Source: Flavobacteriaceae bacterium UBA3611
GTDB taxonomy: Bacteria > Bacteroidota > Bacteroidia > Flavobacteriales > Flavobacteriaceae
Direction: 5' to 3'
Assembly: GCA_002375495.1 (NCBI GenBank)
Contig: DFLU01000014.1
Location: forward strand, 124,001-188,000
DNA length: 64,000 nucleotides
Shown here: piece by piece, positions 51,679 to 60,495 of the stretch
Numbering within the stretch: position 1 is the first letter of the stretch
Layout of the letters: each line of letters begins with the position of its first letter
Notes under the pieces: generated by a model
The model's input: the letters and a program-made list of their open reading frames with translations, nothing else
Told to the model about the DNA's origin: nothing
Databases searched by the model: none
Made by a program: the position numbers and the translations under genes

Positions 51679-52947
51679 ATGAAAAAAATATTATACCTAT
51701 TTGCGGCCTTCACCATTTGCCTTACCACTTTAGTTGCTTGTGGAAGCGATGATGAAACTCCGCCAGTGATGTTAGATGAAGATGAAGAAAGCCCCTCTGC
51801 ACCAGCCAATCTTGAGGCTACTTTAAACACAGAAACTACGGTGACCCTTATGTGGGACGCTGCCACAGACAACGTAGGCGTTACAGCATATGCAGTGTTT
51901 CAAGATGGTGTGAAAGTGCAAGAAAATATTGCTGGCACTACAGCTACGGTAGCGAATCTTTCTGCGGAAACATCCTACAACTTTTATGTAGTAGCGCTTG
52001 ATGCCGCTGGAAATCAATCTGACCCCAGTGCGAGTATCGATACAATGACGGCGATCACCTTTAGAACCAACCTTTCGGAAATGGGCGTATTTGCTTCGGT
52101 GACCGAAGATTTAGTACCTGCTGCTGGTGTTCAACTGTATGAGATTAATTCTACATTGTTTACAGATTATGCCCAAAAACAACGGCTTATTCGTGTGCCT
52201 GAGGGAACCAGTATGGAGTTTAATAATTCTAACTTACTTCCCTTATACCCAGACAACACCTTAATCGCTAAAACTTTTTATTACAATATTGATGACCGTG
52301 ACCCTACGTTAGGGCGACAAATAATCGAAACCCGTATTTTTCTTAAAGTTGCAGGCGAATGGAAAGTGGGTGATTACATTTGGAATGCAGCCCAAACCGA
52401 AGCCACCTTCACAGAAAACGGTTCACAAAAACCTATTAGTTATATCGACATTGACGGAACCACACAAAATGTAGACTATATCATCCCTTCAAAACAAGAT
52501 TGTTTTACCTGCCATAACAATAACGGAGCGACATTTCCTATTGGTATGAAATTGCGGAGTATGAATTTCATACCTTCATACATTGGGCAGAACCAACTTG
52601 ATTACTTTACGAGTCTCGGTATTTTAGAAGGTGTTTCATCAGGTAGTATTTCTGTACTTCCTGATTGGACAGACGAGACCACCTATTCTTTAGACGAAAG
52701 AGCCAGGGCGTATATGGACGTAAACTGCGCACATTGCCACCAACCGGGTGGTTCAGTGCCAAGTGGTTTTGATCTTGATTTCAGGTATGAAACTGCTTTT
52801 GACGACACAGGCATTTACCCAAACCGCGGTGAAATTGGCGCCCGTTTTGAAAGTACGCTACCAACCTACCGTATGCCACAATTGGGTAGAACGGTAGTTC
52901 ACAACGAAGCATTAACCATGCTACTTGAATATATAGATGCTTTGTAG
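51679..52947 (+). CDS. Di-haem c-type lipoprotein with an FN3 domain
   Basis: 422 residues. SPII signal 'CLTTLVAC' (Cys21), an acidic linker, a fibronectin type III domain (about 40-125, 'APANLEATLNTETTVTLMWD ... AYAVFQDGVKVQEN ... LSAETSYNFYVVALDAAGN'), then a haem domain with CFTCH (Cys275-His279) and CAHCH (Cys350-His354). The end 'LPTYRMPQLGRTVVHNEALTMLLEYIDAL' gives a likely distal Met ligand. Resembles conserved cytochrome-like proteins annotated as 'SO2930 family' or unnamed. Probably an outer-membrane or periplasmic electron carrier; partner unknown. A strong terminator follows. Confidence 0.82.
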   Translation: MKKILYLFAAFTICLTTLVACGSDDETPPVMLDEDEESPSAPANLEATLNTETTVTLMWDAATDNVGVTAYAVFQDGVKVQENIAGTTATVANLSAETSYNFYVVALDAAGNQSDPSASIDTMTAITFRTNLSEMGVFASVTEDLVPAAGVQLYEINSTLFTDYAQKQRLIRVPEGTSMEFNNSNLLPLYPDNTLIAKTFYYNIDDRDPTLGRQIIETRIFLKVAGEWKVGDYIWNAAQTEATFTENGSQKPISYIDIDGTTQNVDYIIPSKQDCFTCHNNNGATFPIGMKLRSMNFIPSYIGQNQLDYFTSLGILEGVSSGSISVLPDWTDETTYSLDERARAYMDVNCAHCHQPGGSVPSGFDLDFRYETAFDDTGIYPNRGEIGARFESTLPTYRMPQLGRTVVHNEALTMLLEYIDAL

Positions 52948-52965
52948 AAAACACCTTATAGCTAC

Positions 52966-52995
52966 AAAAAAGCCACCTCACCGGGTGGCTTTTTT
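52966..52995 (+). terminator. Intrinsic terminator after the di-haem gene
   Basis: Stem AAAAAGCCACC/GGGTGGCTTTTTT with loop TCACC-type bases and a T-run, 18 bases past the stop codon. Confidence 0.85.
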
Positions 52996-53060
52996 GTATT
53001 CAAGTTAAACCTTCCAGCAATTTCGAAGTCATAGATTTGTAACTCTAAAAAATTAATAAA

Positions 53061-53498
53061 ATGAAAAAGTTGATACTGATTATCCTCGTATTGTTTAGCT
53101 GCACGCTTGTGGCACAATCTGGACCGAGAAAATCGAAAATGAAAGCTGGTGATGCTAAAGAGGAAATAAAAGATTGGAGCCCAGAACAGCGCGCAGAACT
53201 TAAAACCAAGAAAATGGCGCTACATTTAGACCTAACCGAAGCTCAGCAAAACAAGATTTATGCAATTGAGCTGGAAATAGCAAAAAATCGGTTGGCCATG
53301 AAAGAAAAAAGAGCCGAAAAGAAAGAACTTTCTTCAGACGAACGTTATGAAGCGAAAAAGAAAATGTTAGATGCAAAGCTTCAAATAAAGGAACAATACA
53401 AAAGTGTGCTAACGGCAGAACAGTTTGAAAAGTGGCAAAAAACCCATAAACGTAGAAAGGGGAGAAAGAGCGCGAAGCTAGAGAAAAACAAGAATTAA
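53061..53498 (+). CDS. Spy/CpxP-like periplasmic protein 1
   Basis: 145 residues; signal peptide MKKLILIILVLFSCTLVAQ. The mature part is helical and very basic, with 'LDLTEAQQNKIYAIELEIAKNR' and 'YKSVLTAEQFEKWQKTHKRRKG', the paired LTxxQ-type motifs of Spy/CpxP-like chaperones and stress sensors. A lysine/arginine-rich tail follows. TAGATTTG (53032-53039) is a possible -7 box. Followed 86 bases later by a second gene of the same type. Confidence 0.82.
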   Translation: MKKLILIILVLFSCTLVAQSGPRKSKMKAGDAKEEIKDWSPEQRAELKTKKMALHLDLTEAQQNKIYAIELEIAKNRLAMKEKRAEKKELSSDERYEAKKKMLDAKLQIKEQYKSVLTAEQFEKWQKTHKRRKGRKSAKLEKNKN

Positions 53499-53584
53499 AA
53501 CTGCTTCCATTGAATTTTGGCTTGGTTTTTGGATTACTAATTTCAAAATAGTTACTTTAGTAACCTTAATTAAATCTAAAACCA

Positions 53585-53932
53585 ATGAAAAAGTTTATCA
53601 CAGGAATTGCCTTTGCAGTAATTGTTTTATTCGGAATGAATACCGCAACCGCACAAAGTTTGTCTAAAGACGACAGCCGTCCTGAAGCAATTGCGAAAAC
53701 AACCGTGGCTAAGTTGGCAAAAGACCTAGACCTTTCTGGCGACCAGGAACGCGCTATGTTTAGAGCATACGTTCAAAAAGAAGTGAGCTATAAAAAGTCT
53801 GTAAACGGACTAGACCAGAAAGATGCTGCTGTAATGGCCGCTAAGAAAAAGGTAGACGCACAGTTAGAGCAAAGTGTAAAAAAGACACTAACTCCGGCCC
53901 AATTTAAGAAATGGCAGAACATGCAAAAATAG
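53585..53932 (+). CDS. Spy/CpxP-like periplasmic protein 2
   Basis: 115 residues; signal peptide ending 'MNTATAQ'. Helical, with 'LAKDLDLSGDQERAMFRAYVQKE' and 'VKKTLTPAQFKKWQNMQK', the same LTxxQ-like layout as the previous gene but shorter and without the basic tail. TTG (53529-53531)-N21-TACTTTAG (53553-53560) may be its own promoter. Tandem paralogs by architecture. Confidence 0.8.
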   Translation: MKKFITGIAFAVIVLFGMNTATAQSLSKDDSRPEAIAKTTVAKLAKDLDLSGDQERAMFRAYVQKEVSYKKSVNGLDQKDAAVMAAKKKVDAQLEQSVKKTLTPAQFKKWQNMQK

Positions 53933-53954
53933 CTGTTCTCATAAATAATGTAAG

Positions 53955-53980
53955 AACCCTCCACTACGGAGGGTTTTTTT
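53955..53980 (+). terminator. Intrinsic terminator after the second Spy-like gene
   Basis: Stem ACCCTCC/GGAGGGT with loop ACTAC-type bases and a run of seven T, overlapping the end of the convergent hemL gene. Confidence 0.85.
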
Positions 53981-55268
53981 ATGTCAATGTTTGTGCAACG
54001 GTATCGGCAGCTTGTATCGTACTATCTAAATCTTCATAGGTAAGTGCGTCGCATAAAAACCAAGTCTCAAAAGCGCTAGGCGCTATGTAAACCCCCTCGC
54101 GCAACATACCATGAAAAAAGGTCTTGAAGTTTTCACCGTTTGCATTTGCAGCAGAAGTGAAATCGGTAACGGGTGTTTCAGAAAAATGAATGGAAATCAT
54201 AGACCCTACCCTGTTAATGGTATGTGCCACGTTGTGCTTGGTCATCACTTTTGCCAGGCCTTGGTGCAAGTATTCGGTTTTTTTGGCCAATGAAGTAAAA
54301 ACAGTATCATTGTTATTTAGCTCGGTGAGCATGGCCAATCCAGCTGCCATTGCCAACGGATTGCCACTTAGTGTTCCGGCTTGGTAAACGGGCCCTAGGG
54401 GAGCCAAATGACTCATGATTTCAGACGAAGCAGCAAATGCACCAACAGGCAAGCCACCCCCAATCACCTTTCCGAAGGTTACAATATCTGCTGTAACACC
54501 GTACAGTTCTTGCACACCACCCTTCGCAAGTCTAAAACCGGTCATTACCTCATCAAAAATCAACAGGATTTCGTTTTCATCACAGAGCGTTCGCAACGCT
54601 TCCAAAAATCCTTCCGCAGGAGGAACACACCCCATATTACCCGCAACGGGCTCGATAATGATGCAAGCAATTTCACCTTTGTTTTCGTGTACCAATTGCG
54701 ACACCTGATCGATATCATTAAAACGCGCTAAGAGCGTGTCTTTGGCTGTACCTTTTGTTACGCCAGGACTGTTGGGAGTTCCAAAAGTGACTGCGCCACT
54801 CCCGGCTTGGATTAAAAACGAATCACTATGGCCGTGATAACAACCTGCAAATTTTATGATTTTATCCTTTTTGGTGTATCCACGTGCCAATCGTACCGCG
54901 CTCATACATGCTTCTGTGCCACTGTTTACAAAACGAATCTTCTCGATACCGGGCACCATCTGAACTGCCAACGAGGCAATTTCGGTTTCTATGGCTGTAG
55001 GCATTCCAAAAGAAGTCCCTTTTTTTGCTTTTTCCACCACGGCTTCCACAACGGGAGGATGGGCATGGCCTAAAATCATTGGCCCCCATGAATTGATATA
55101 GTCTATCAAGGTGTTGCCATCTGCATCATACAGATAGGCTCCTTTAGCACTTTCAACAAAAATAGGCGTGCCGCCCACGGCCGTAAAAGCACGTACAGGC
55201 GAGTTTACACCCCCCGGAATTACGATTTGCGCTTGCCTGAACAATTCGCTACTGCGTTGGTATAACAT
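53979..55268 (-). CDS. hemL: Glutamate-1-semialdehyde 2,1-aminomutase
   Basis: 429 residues, full length. PLP fold type I: 'RSSELFRQAQIVIPGGVNSPVRAF' start, 'FVNSGTEACMSAVRLARGYT', 'LLIFDEVMTGFRL' and the PLP-lysine segment 'TFGKVIGGGLPVGAFA', then 'QAGTLSGNPLAMAAGLA'. It makes 5-aminolevulinate for haem. It lies 5 bases after the glucosaminidase gene in the same direction. Confidence 0.96.
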   Translation of the reverse strand: MLYQRSSELFRQAQIVIPGGVNSPVRAFTAVGGTPIFVESAKGAYLYDADGNTLIDYINSWGPMILGHAHPPVVEAVVEKAKKGTSFGMPTAIETEIASLAVQMVPGIEKIRFVNSGTEACMSAVRLARGYTKKDKIIKFAGCYHGHSDSFLIQAGSGAVTFGTPNSPGVTKGTAKDTLLARFNDIDQVSQLVHENKGEIACIIIEPVAGNMGCVPPAEGFLEALRTLCDENEILLIFDEVMTGFRLAKGGVQELYGVTADIVTFGKVIGGGLPVGAFAASSEIMSHLAPLGPVYQAGTLSGNPLAMAAGLAMLTELNNNDTVFTSLAKKTEYLHQGLAKVMTKHNVAHTINRVGSMISIHFSETPVTDFTSAANANGENFKTFFHGMLREGVYIAPSAFETWFLCDALTYEDLDSTIQAADTVAQTLT

Positions 55269-55273
55269 AAAAT

Positions 55274-56119
55274 CTAATTATTTTTTACAGGGTGCAAATA
55301 TAATACTTGTCCGATTGAAATAGTGTTGGAAGTAAGCCCATTATATTCTTTTAAGGTTTCAACAGTAAGGTTAAACCGTCTAGCGATATTGTACAGCGTA
55401 TCCCCCTTTCTTACTTCATGGGTAGCAATTTTAGTTTCGTCTACCGCCATAGGGTTGGCTTTATTACCTAAAACGGCATCATCGAAGGCATCGAGGTTGT
55501 AGCGTTCAATAATACTAATGAGCTTATCTGGATATTTAGGATCGGTTGCATAGCCCGCCTTTTTGAGTCCTTTGGCCCAGCCTTTGTAATCATCTTTTCT
55601 GAGTTTAAAAAGGTCTTGGTACCTGCTTCGTTGTGTAAGGAAAAGGGAATGGTCTCTAAACGAGTATTTTGGGTCGCTGTATTTTCTAAAACACTCTTGC
55701 AGTTCGTCATCGTCATGGTACACCGTATCGCCGGTCCAACCTTTGTGGCATTTTATCCCAAAGTGATTATTGGCACGTCTGGTCAGATCTCCCCTGCCAG
55801 CGCCACTCTCAAGAATTCCTTGCGCCAAGGTAATACTAGCTGGAATGCCGTATTGTAACATTTCTTCTTTTGCAATGGTACCATAACTTTGGATGTAATA
55901 CTGCACTACCTCCTTATAGGTGGCATTGGCAGGCGGAGTTACGATCTCTGTTTTTGGAGTATCTGTGGGTATTTCGACTTGACTGGTTGTAGGCTTTTTA
56001 GCGATAACCGTACGTTCTGTCTTAACGCGTGGCTTTTTGGAAACCACCCGCTTTTTTGAGGAACAACCCCCAAGTGTTAATGCAATTAAGAGTAGGATTA
56101 AAGTTGATTTTCGCAACAT
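55274..56119 (-). CDS. Exported N-acetylglucosaminidase with C-terminal LysM
   Basis: 281 residues; SPII-like signal 'LLLIALTLGGC'. After a Ser/Lys/Thr linker comes a GH73-type glucosaminidase domain ('PASITLAQGILESGAGRGDLTRRANNHFGIKCH', with a likely catalytic Glu in ILESG) and then a LysM motif ('HEVRKGDTLYNIARRFNLTVETLKEYNGL', 'ISIGQVLYLHP'). It probably cleaves peptidoglycan glycan strands from an envelope anchor. It lies between a PLP enzyme gene (2 bases upstream) and hemL. Confidence 0.88.
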   Translation of the reverse strand: MLRKSTLILLLIALTLGGCSSKKRVVSKKPRVKTERTVIAKKPTTSQVEIPTDTPKTEIVTPPANATYKEVVQYYIQSYGTIAKEEMLQYGIPASITLAQGILESGAGRGDLTRRANNHFGIKCHKGWTGDTVYHDDDELQECFRKYSDPKYSFRDHSLFLTQRSRYQDLFKLRKDDYKGWAKGLKKAGYATDPKYPDKLISIIERYNLDAFDDAVLGNKANPMAVDETKIATHEVRKGDTLYNIARRFNLTVETLKEYNGLTSNTISIGQVLYLHPVKNN

Positions 56120-56121
56120 AG

Positions 56122-57042
56122 TTATGTGTGTATTTGAGGTAATTTTTTTTGTTTTAAACGTTGGTTCATTCCTGAAATGCCCTGTAAGCCCCCCGTATGA
56201 ATAGCTAAAATACGGCTATTTTCAGGGAAATACCCTGTCTTGATATCCCTTACAATTCCGAAGAGCATTTTTGCTGTATATACAGGATCGAGAAGGACAC
56301 CTGTTTGCTCTTTGAAACTGTTCATAAAACGAACCAATTGCGAATCTATTTTAGCATACCCCCCAAAACAATACGCATCTTTAATAGTGTAATTGCTTTT
56401 GGATGTATATTTCGAAATTTCTGTGTGCTGAAAGGTTCCTTTAAGCGCCGAATACCCGATAACCGTTTGATGGTTTTTTGATGCGGCCACCAAGCCTGCC
56501 AAGGTACCGCCTGTACCTACCGGTGTGCAGATAAAGTTAAAGGCAGCGTCATCTGCTGTTATTATTTCTTTGCATCCTCTTACAGCAAGTTCGTTGGTTC
56601 CACCCTCTGGCAAGAGATAGCAGTGTGGATATTTCCGCAGTAGTTGCTGCTGAAAGGTAGTTGAATCTTTTTGCCGATATGCTTCGCGCGAAACAAATTC
56701 GAACTGCATCCCGCATTGTTCTGCAAATTGCAAGGTGGGGTTGTTTTTATAATCGTTTTTTAGCTCATCGCCGCGAATGATACCCACGGTATTTAAGTTT
56801 GCAGCTTTACCTGCCGCCGCCACAGCAGCAATATGGTTAGAAAAGGTGCCGCCAAAGGTTAAGAGCGTTTTTTTTTCTTGTATGGAAGCAAGGTGTATGT
56901 TGTATTTGAGTTTTCTGAACTTATTACCGGAAACATGGGGGTGCAGTTCATCTTCTCGTTTTAGATGGACTTCACCGCTAAAATCGTTTATCTCATCTAA
57001 ATTGATGCGAATATTTTCCGAGTTTTCAAAAATTGGGAACAC
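56122..57042 (-). CDS. ACC deaminase / D-cysteine desulfhydrase-like PLP enzyme
   Basis: 306 residues. Fold type II PLP enzyme: 'ELHPHVSGNKFRKLKYNI' carries the PLP lysine (NKFRK), 'LLTFGGTFSNHIAAVAAAGK' follows, and the phosphate loop is 'CTPVGTGGTLAG'. This matches the 1-aminocyclopropane-1-carboxylate deaminase/D-cysteine desulfhydrase family; the true substrate cannot be chosen from sequence. It heads a three-gene minus-strand group with the glucosaminidase and hemL. TAGTTTTG (minus strand, 57067-57060), 17 bases upstream, is a plausible -7 box. Confidence 0.88.
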   Translation of the reverse strand: MFPIFENSENIRINLDEINDFSGEVHLKREDELHPHVSGNKFRKLKYNIHLASIQEKKTLLTFGGTFSNHIAAVAAAGKAANLNTVGIIRGDELKNDYKNNPTLQFAEQCGMQFEFVSREAYRQKDSTTFQQQLLRKYPHCYLLPEGGTNELAVRGCKEIITADDAAFNFICTPVGTGGTLAGLVAASKNHQTVIGYSALKGTFQHTEISKYTSKSNYTIKDAYCFGGYAKIDSQLVRFMNSFKEQTGVLLDPVYTAKMLFGIVRDIKTGYFPENSRILAIHTGGLQGISGMNQRLKQKKLPQIHT

Positions 57043-57306
57043 GAGTCGAGATTATTTCACAAAACTACAGAATGATTGGAAAGATTTAGATTCAATTGTA
57101 CGGTTTCTAAAATTTATAGGGGACAACCGAAACCAAAATAGTTGAAACCTCGTATCTTTTTAAACAGATATGATAACAAAATACATACAAACTGTAAGAA
57201 TTTGCTTTCAAATGTTATTATTTTATGTTTTACATCGTATTTATTTGTATATCAACGAACAATAGACTTATACTTGCAATACCAAAATCAAATAACCCAA
57301 AGAATT

Positions 57307-58125
57307 ATGAGAGCCATTTTTCTAAAATATCTTTATCTACTTTGCATGGTACCAGTGTTGGTCTCTACCAGCATTGCTCAAGTTGGTATCAACACAACTA
57401 CCCCAGCCAATGGAGCCCTACTCGACGTTTTTAGTGATAGTAGCGGATTTCTAGCTCCTCGTGTTGCACTTACCGGCACCGACGATACAACTACGATAAC
57501 ACCAGCTGCGACCACTGGACTTTTAGTCTACAACACGGTAACTGCAGGAACATTGCCTATACAGGTAACCCCTGGATTCTATTACTGGAATGGAAGCCAA
57601 TGGTTGCGATTTTATAATAGAGGCTACGGAATAAAGTTTGACCAGAACTCACAGACAACAGCAAATGTACTCAATTCGGTATATACTCAAATTTCGGATC
57701 TTGACACTGGCTTTATTAACGTTCCTTATTCTGGAACCTACCACATAAAGGTCGAAACTACTTATGCTTGCGGAAACCTGTCTGCTACCACCTCTGAAGG
57801 GGTAGGCCAAGCTTCTGTAAGCCTAAATATGACTACAGGACTTTTAGGACTCCCGGTTCGCGTAAAAGAAAAGTATGTCACTTCTACTTCTAAGAGAATT
57901 GGCACTACGACCTTGAACAACTTACCCCAAAATGTTACTATTATCTACACTGTAGATTTAGATGTTCTTAACACCTATCGATTTAATGTTACGGGAAGGG
58001 AATGGTCTAGAAACAACGTAGGTTTAGGAGCCTTTGGCAAAGACACCAGCAGCTATCCTGGAGCTAGCGGTGTTAATAATGCCCAAAGAGGTTCGCTTTC
58101 TATTACACTTTTAAAACAGCAATAA
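57307..58125 (+). CDS. Secreted 'VGINT' head + putative jelly-roll protein (paralog 1)
   Basis: 272 residues from the ATG at 57307; the longer frame from 57142 adds a non-native leader. Signal peptide to STSIAQ. Head module: 'QVGINTTTPANGALLDVFSD', 'GFLAPRVALTGTDDTTTITP', 'TTGLLVYNT' and 'PGFYYWNGSQWLRFY'. The second half (from ~110) is beta-rich, with 'GFINVPYSGTYHIKVETTY' and the end 'NNAQRGSLSITLLKQQ', reminiscent of C1q/TNF-like jelly rolls. No T9SS sorting domain. First of a same-strand cluster of related genes. Confidence 0.78.
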   Translation: MRAIFLKYLYLLCMVPVLVSTSIAQVGINTTTPANGALLDVFSDSSGFLAPRVALTGTDDTTTITPAATTGLLVYNTVTAGTLPIQVTPGFYYWNGSQWLRFYNRGYGIKFDQNSQTTANVLNSVYTQISDLDTGFINVPYSGTYHIKVETTYACGNLSATTSEGVGQASVSLNMTTGLLGLPVRVKEKYVTSTSKRIGTTTLNNLPQNVTIIYTVDLDVLNTYRFNVTGREWSRNNVGLGAFGKDTSSYPGASGVNNAQRGSLSITLLKQQ

Positions 58126-58198
58126 TATTAAAACCAATATACTAACGCTACCATACAATGTTGCATATGGCAGCTTAGTGAACACAAAGTTTAAACTT

Positions 58199-59566
58199 AT
58201 GAAACTCATTACTATATTAAAAAGAAAATCCCTACTAGGCAGTTGTGTACTATTTTTCTCGATAGTCATGAGCGCACAAGTAGGTATTAACACCACATCC
58301 CCAAATCCGTCATCAGCACTAGACATTACTAGTTCAGACAAGGGGTTCTTAATGCCAAAGATTGCACTTACGGGTACCGATGACACATCTACGATCACAC
58401 CCTCTCCAACTACTGGGCTTTTGGTCTATAATACTGCAAGTGCAGGAAGTCCTGGAAACGAAGTTGTTCCTGGGTTCTATTATTTCAACGGTGCTTCTTG
58501 GCGACGTTTTTACACCCAAGGGTATACATTGCTTTATGATCAAACATCAGAAGCTACGGCGAGCACTACCAATACCACATATACCATAATGCCTGGTTTG
58601 GATACAGGCGAAATAACTGTTCCTTTTAGTGGCACCTACCAAATTCGGGTAGAAGGATATTATGCAGCAGGGGATCTAATTAGTACTAGTGGAGACGGAG
58701 CAGCACAAGGATCGATCAGTTTAGCCATGGCCAGTGGCTCTGCCGGTGGTGGTGGTGGCGGTGGCAGCGGTGGTTGCGCGGGAGGTGTTTCAAGCTACCC
58801 ATACAATGAAAGTTTTGAGAGCGGATTGGGACTTTGGACACAATCTGCCGCAGATGACATCGATTGGACACGCGACGCAGGTGGCACACCGAGTGGCAAT
58901 ACAGGGCCTTCAACGGGATCTAGTGGGTCTTGGTATATGTACACTGAAGCCTCTGGTAATGGAACTGGATACCCAAATATGCGAGCTATTTTGAATTCAC
59001 CTTGTTTCGATTTGTCCTCAGAAACAACGGCAACGTTCAGTTTTGATTACCACATGTACGGTTCATCAGACATGGGAACTATCGACCTTGAAATTAGTGA
59101 CGATAACGGCGCATCATGGACGTCTATATGGAATGAAAGTGGAAATCAGGGAAATGCATGGTTATCAGAAAGTATTGATTTGACAGCTTATACTGGCGGC
59201 TCTGTACAACTAAGGTTTAACAGAGTAACAGGTGGAACTTGGCAAGCCGACTTAGCTATAGATAATGTATCAATGACAAACACCACTACCGGACCACTAA
59301 CGACGGTAAAAGAAACCTACCTAACAACTTCCTCAAAGCGTTTGGGCAGCACTACGGTAAACAATCTGGCACAGAGCGCCTCCATAATTGTAAATATCGA
59401 TTTGTATGCTGGTACAACGTATCGATTTGCAGTACGTGGAAGAGAATGGTTAGCTAATAATGTAGGCACGGGTTCTTTTGGAAAAAACACGAGTGGTTAT
59501 TCTGGCAACAGTGTAAACGATGCGCAAAGAGGAACCATGAGCATCAGTCTTATCAAACAATTTTAG
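58199..59566 (+). CDS. Secreted 'VGINT' head + jelly-roll protein with inserted MAM domain (paralog 2)
   Basis: 455 residues from the ATG at 58199 (a GTG at 58178 is in frame). Signal peptide to IVMSAQ, then the same head module ('VGINTTSPNPSSALDI', 'ALTGTDDTSTITP', 'PGFYYFNGASWRRFY') and jelly-roll start ('GEITVPFSGTYQIRVEGYYAAG'). At about residue 180 the jelly roll is broken by a Gly-rich linker and a MAM domain ('FESGLGLWTQ ... SPCFDLSSETTATFSFDYHMYG ... DLAIDNVSM', nt ~58796-59282). The jelly roll then resumes ('VKETYLTTSSKRLGSTTVNNL ... NDAQRGTMSISLIKQF'). No sorting domain. Confidence 0.8.
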   Translation: MKLITILKRKSLLGSCVLFFSIVMSAQVGINTTSPNPSSALDITSSDKGFLMPKIALTGTDDTSTITPSPTTGLLVYNTASAGSPGNEVVPGFYYFNGASWRRFYTQGYTLLYDQTSEATASTTNTTYTIMPGLDTGEITVPFSGTYQIRVEGYYAAGDLISTSGDGAAQGSISLAMASGSAGGGGGGGSGGCAGGVSSYPYNESFESGLGLWTQSAADDIDWTRDAGGTPSGNTGPSTGSSGSWYMYTEASGNGTGYPNMRAILNSPCFDLSSETTATFSFDYHMYGSSDMGTIDLEISDDNGASWTSIWNESGNQGNAWLSESIDLTAYTGGSVQLRFNRVTGGTWQADLAIDNVSMTNTTTGPLTTVKETYLTTSSKRLGSTTVNNLAQSASIIVNIDLYAGTTYRFAVRGREWLANNVGTGSFGKNTSGYSGNSVNDAQRGTMSISLIKQF

Positions 59567-59601
59567 ACCACATCAGCACATCTAATTATAATATTACTAT
59601 T

Positions 59602-60456
59602 ATGAAAAAATATATTTCAGCTAAAATTTTAATGATTGCCTTTTTTGCTTCAATAGGGACCTCAGCTCAAGTTGTGATTGGTGAATCTATAACTGGAGGC
59701 TACTCAATAGATGACGGAGCTATTTTTCAGCTTAAAAGCGATGACAAAGGACTCTTAATCCCTAGGGTTTCATTACTATCCAGAAATGATGTGACTACGA
59801 TAACAGCAACGGAAACAGAAGGACTCTGGATTTACAACACCTCCAATTCTGGTACCGGCTTGGATCGCGTATCACCTGGATTTTATTTTTGGAATGGCAC
59901 TAGATGGGAAAAAATGTTCACTGAAGGACACACAGTACAATATGAACAAACTGAAACACTTCGAGTAGCAAATACAACTACTACTTACACCATACCAGGT
60001 CTCGACCAAGATTTTGTTGCTCCTTATACAGGAAGATATGAAATACACGTTACTGGCTACATAGCTGCACCTAATTTTTCAAACACGTCCCTGGAGTCTA
60101 CCGTACATGGCTCTTACATGTTAGAAATAGACAATGTGAAAGTAGCTGAAAGCAATGTGAGTTCAAACACTAAAAGAACGCCCTCAAACGCCTTCCAGGC
60201 CTTGGGGAGACAAACCACAATTGTATACTTAGTAGATATGATTGAAGGAGACACGTACAATTTCAGAGTACGTGCGCGCCTTTGGGACCATGAAAATGTA
60301 GATGCCTCTAGTTTGAATGTTTCAGGTCTATGTGGCGGTGCTGCATCTGGTTTGGCGTTTTTTGGTATCTGTTCTGCACCCTATAACGGTAACGACCTAC
60401 CAATAGACAATGCACAAGATGCTTATTTAACAATAACCCTATTACAACAGCTTTAA
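59602..60456 (+). CDS. Secreted head + putative jelly-roll protein (paralog 3)
   Basis: 284 residues; signal peptide to IGTSAQ. The head is diverged ('VVIGESITGGYSIDDGAIFQL', 'DKGLLIPRVSLLSRNDVTTIT', 'PGFYFWNGTRWEKMF'), followed by the jelly-roll-like half ('FVAPYTGRYEIHVTGYIAAPN', end 'DNAQDAYLTITLLQQL'). It carries a short Cys-containing insertion (about 235-265, 'VSGLCGGAASGLAFFGICSAPYNG') not seen in paralogs 1 and 2. It starts 35 bases after paralog 2. Confidence 0.77.
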   Translation: MKKYISAKILMIAFFASIGTSAQVVIGESITGGYSIDDGAIFQLKSDDKGLLIPRVSLLSRNDVTTITATETEGLWIYNTSNSGTGLDRVSPGFYFWNGTRWEKMFTEGHTVQYEQTETLRVANTTTTYTIPGLDQDFVAPYTGRYEIHVTGYIAAPNFSNTSLESTVHGSYMLEIDNVKVAESNVSSNTKRTPSNAFQALGRQTTIVYLVDMIEGDTYNFRVRARLWDHENVDASSLNVSGLCGGAASGLAFFGICSAPYNGNDLPIDNAQDAYLTITLLQQL

Positions 60457-60495
60457 ATTTTATTTCAAAATTCACCAAATTTATTCCCTCAAATT

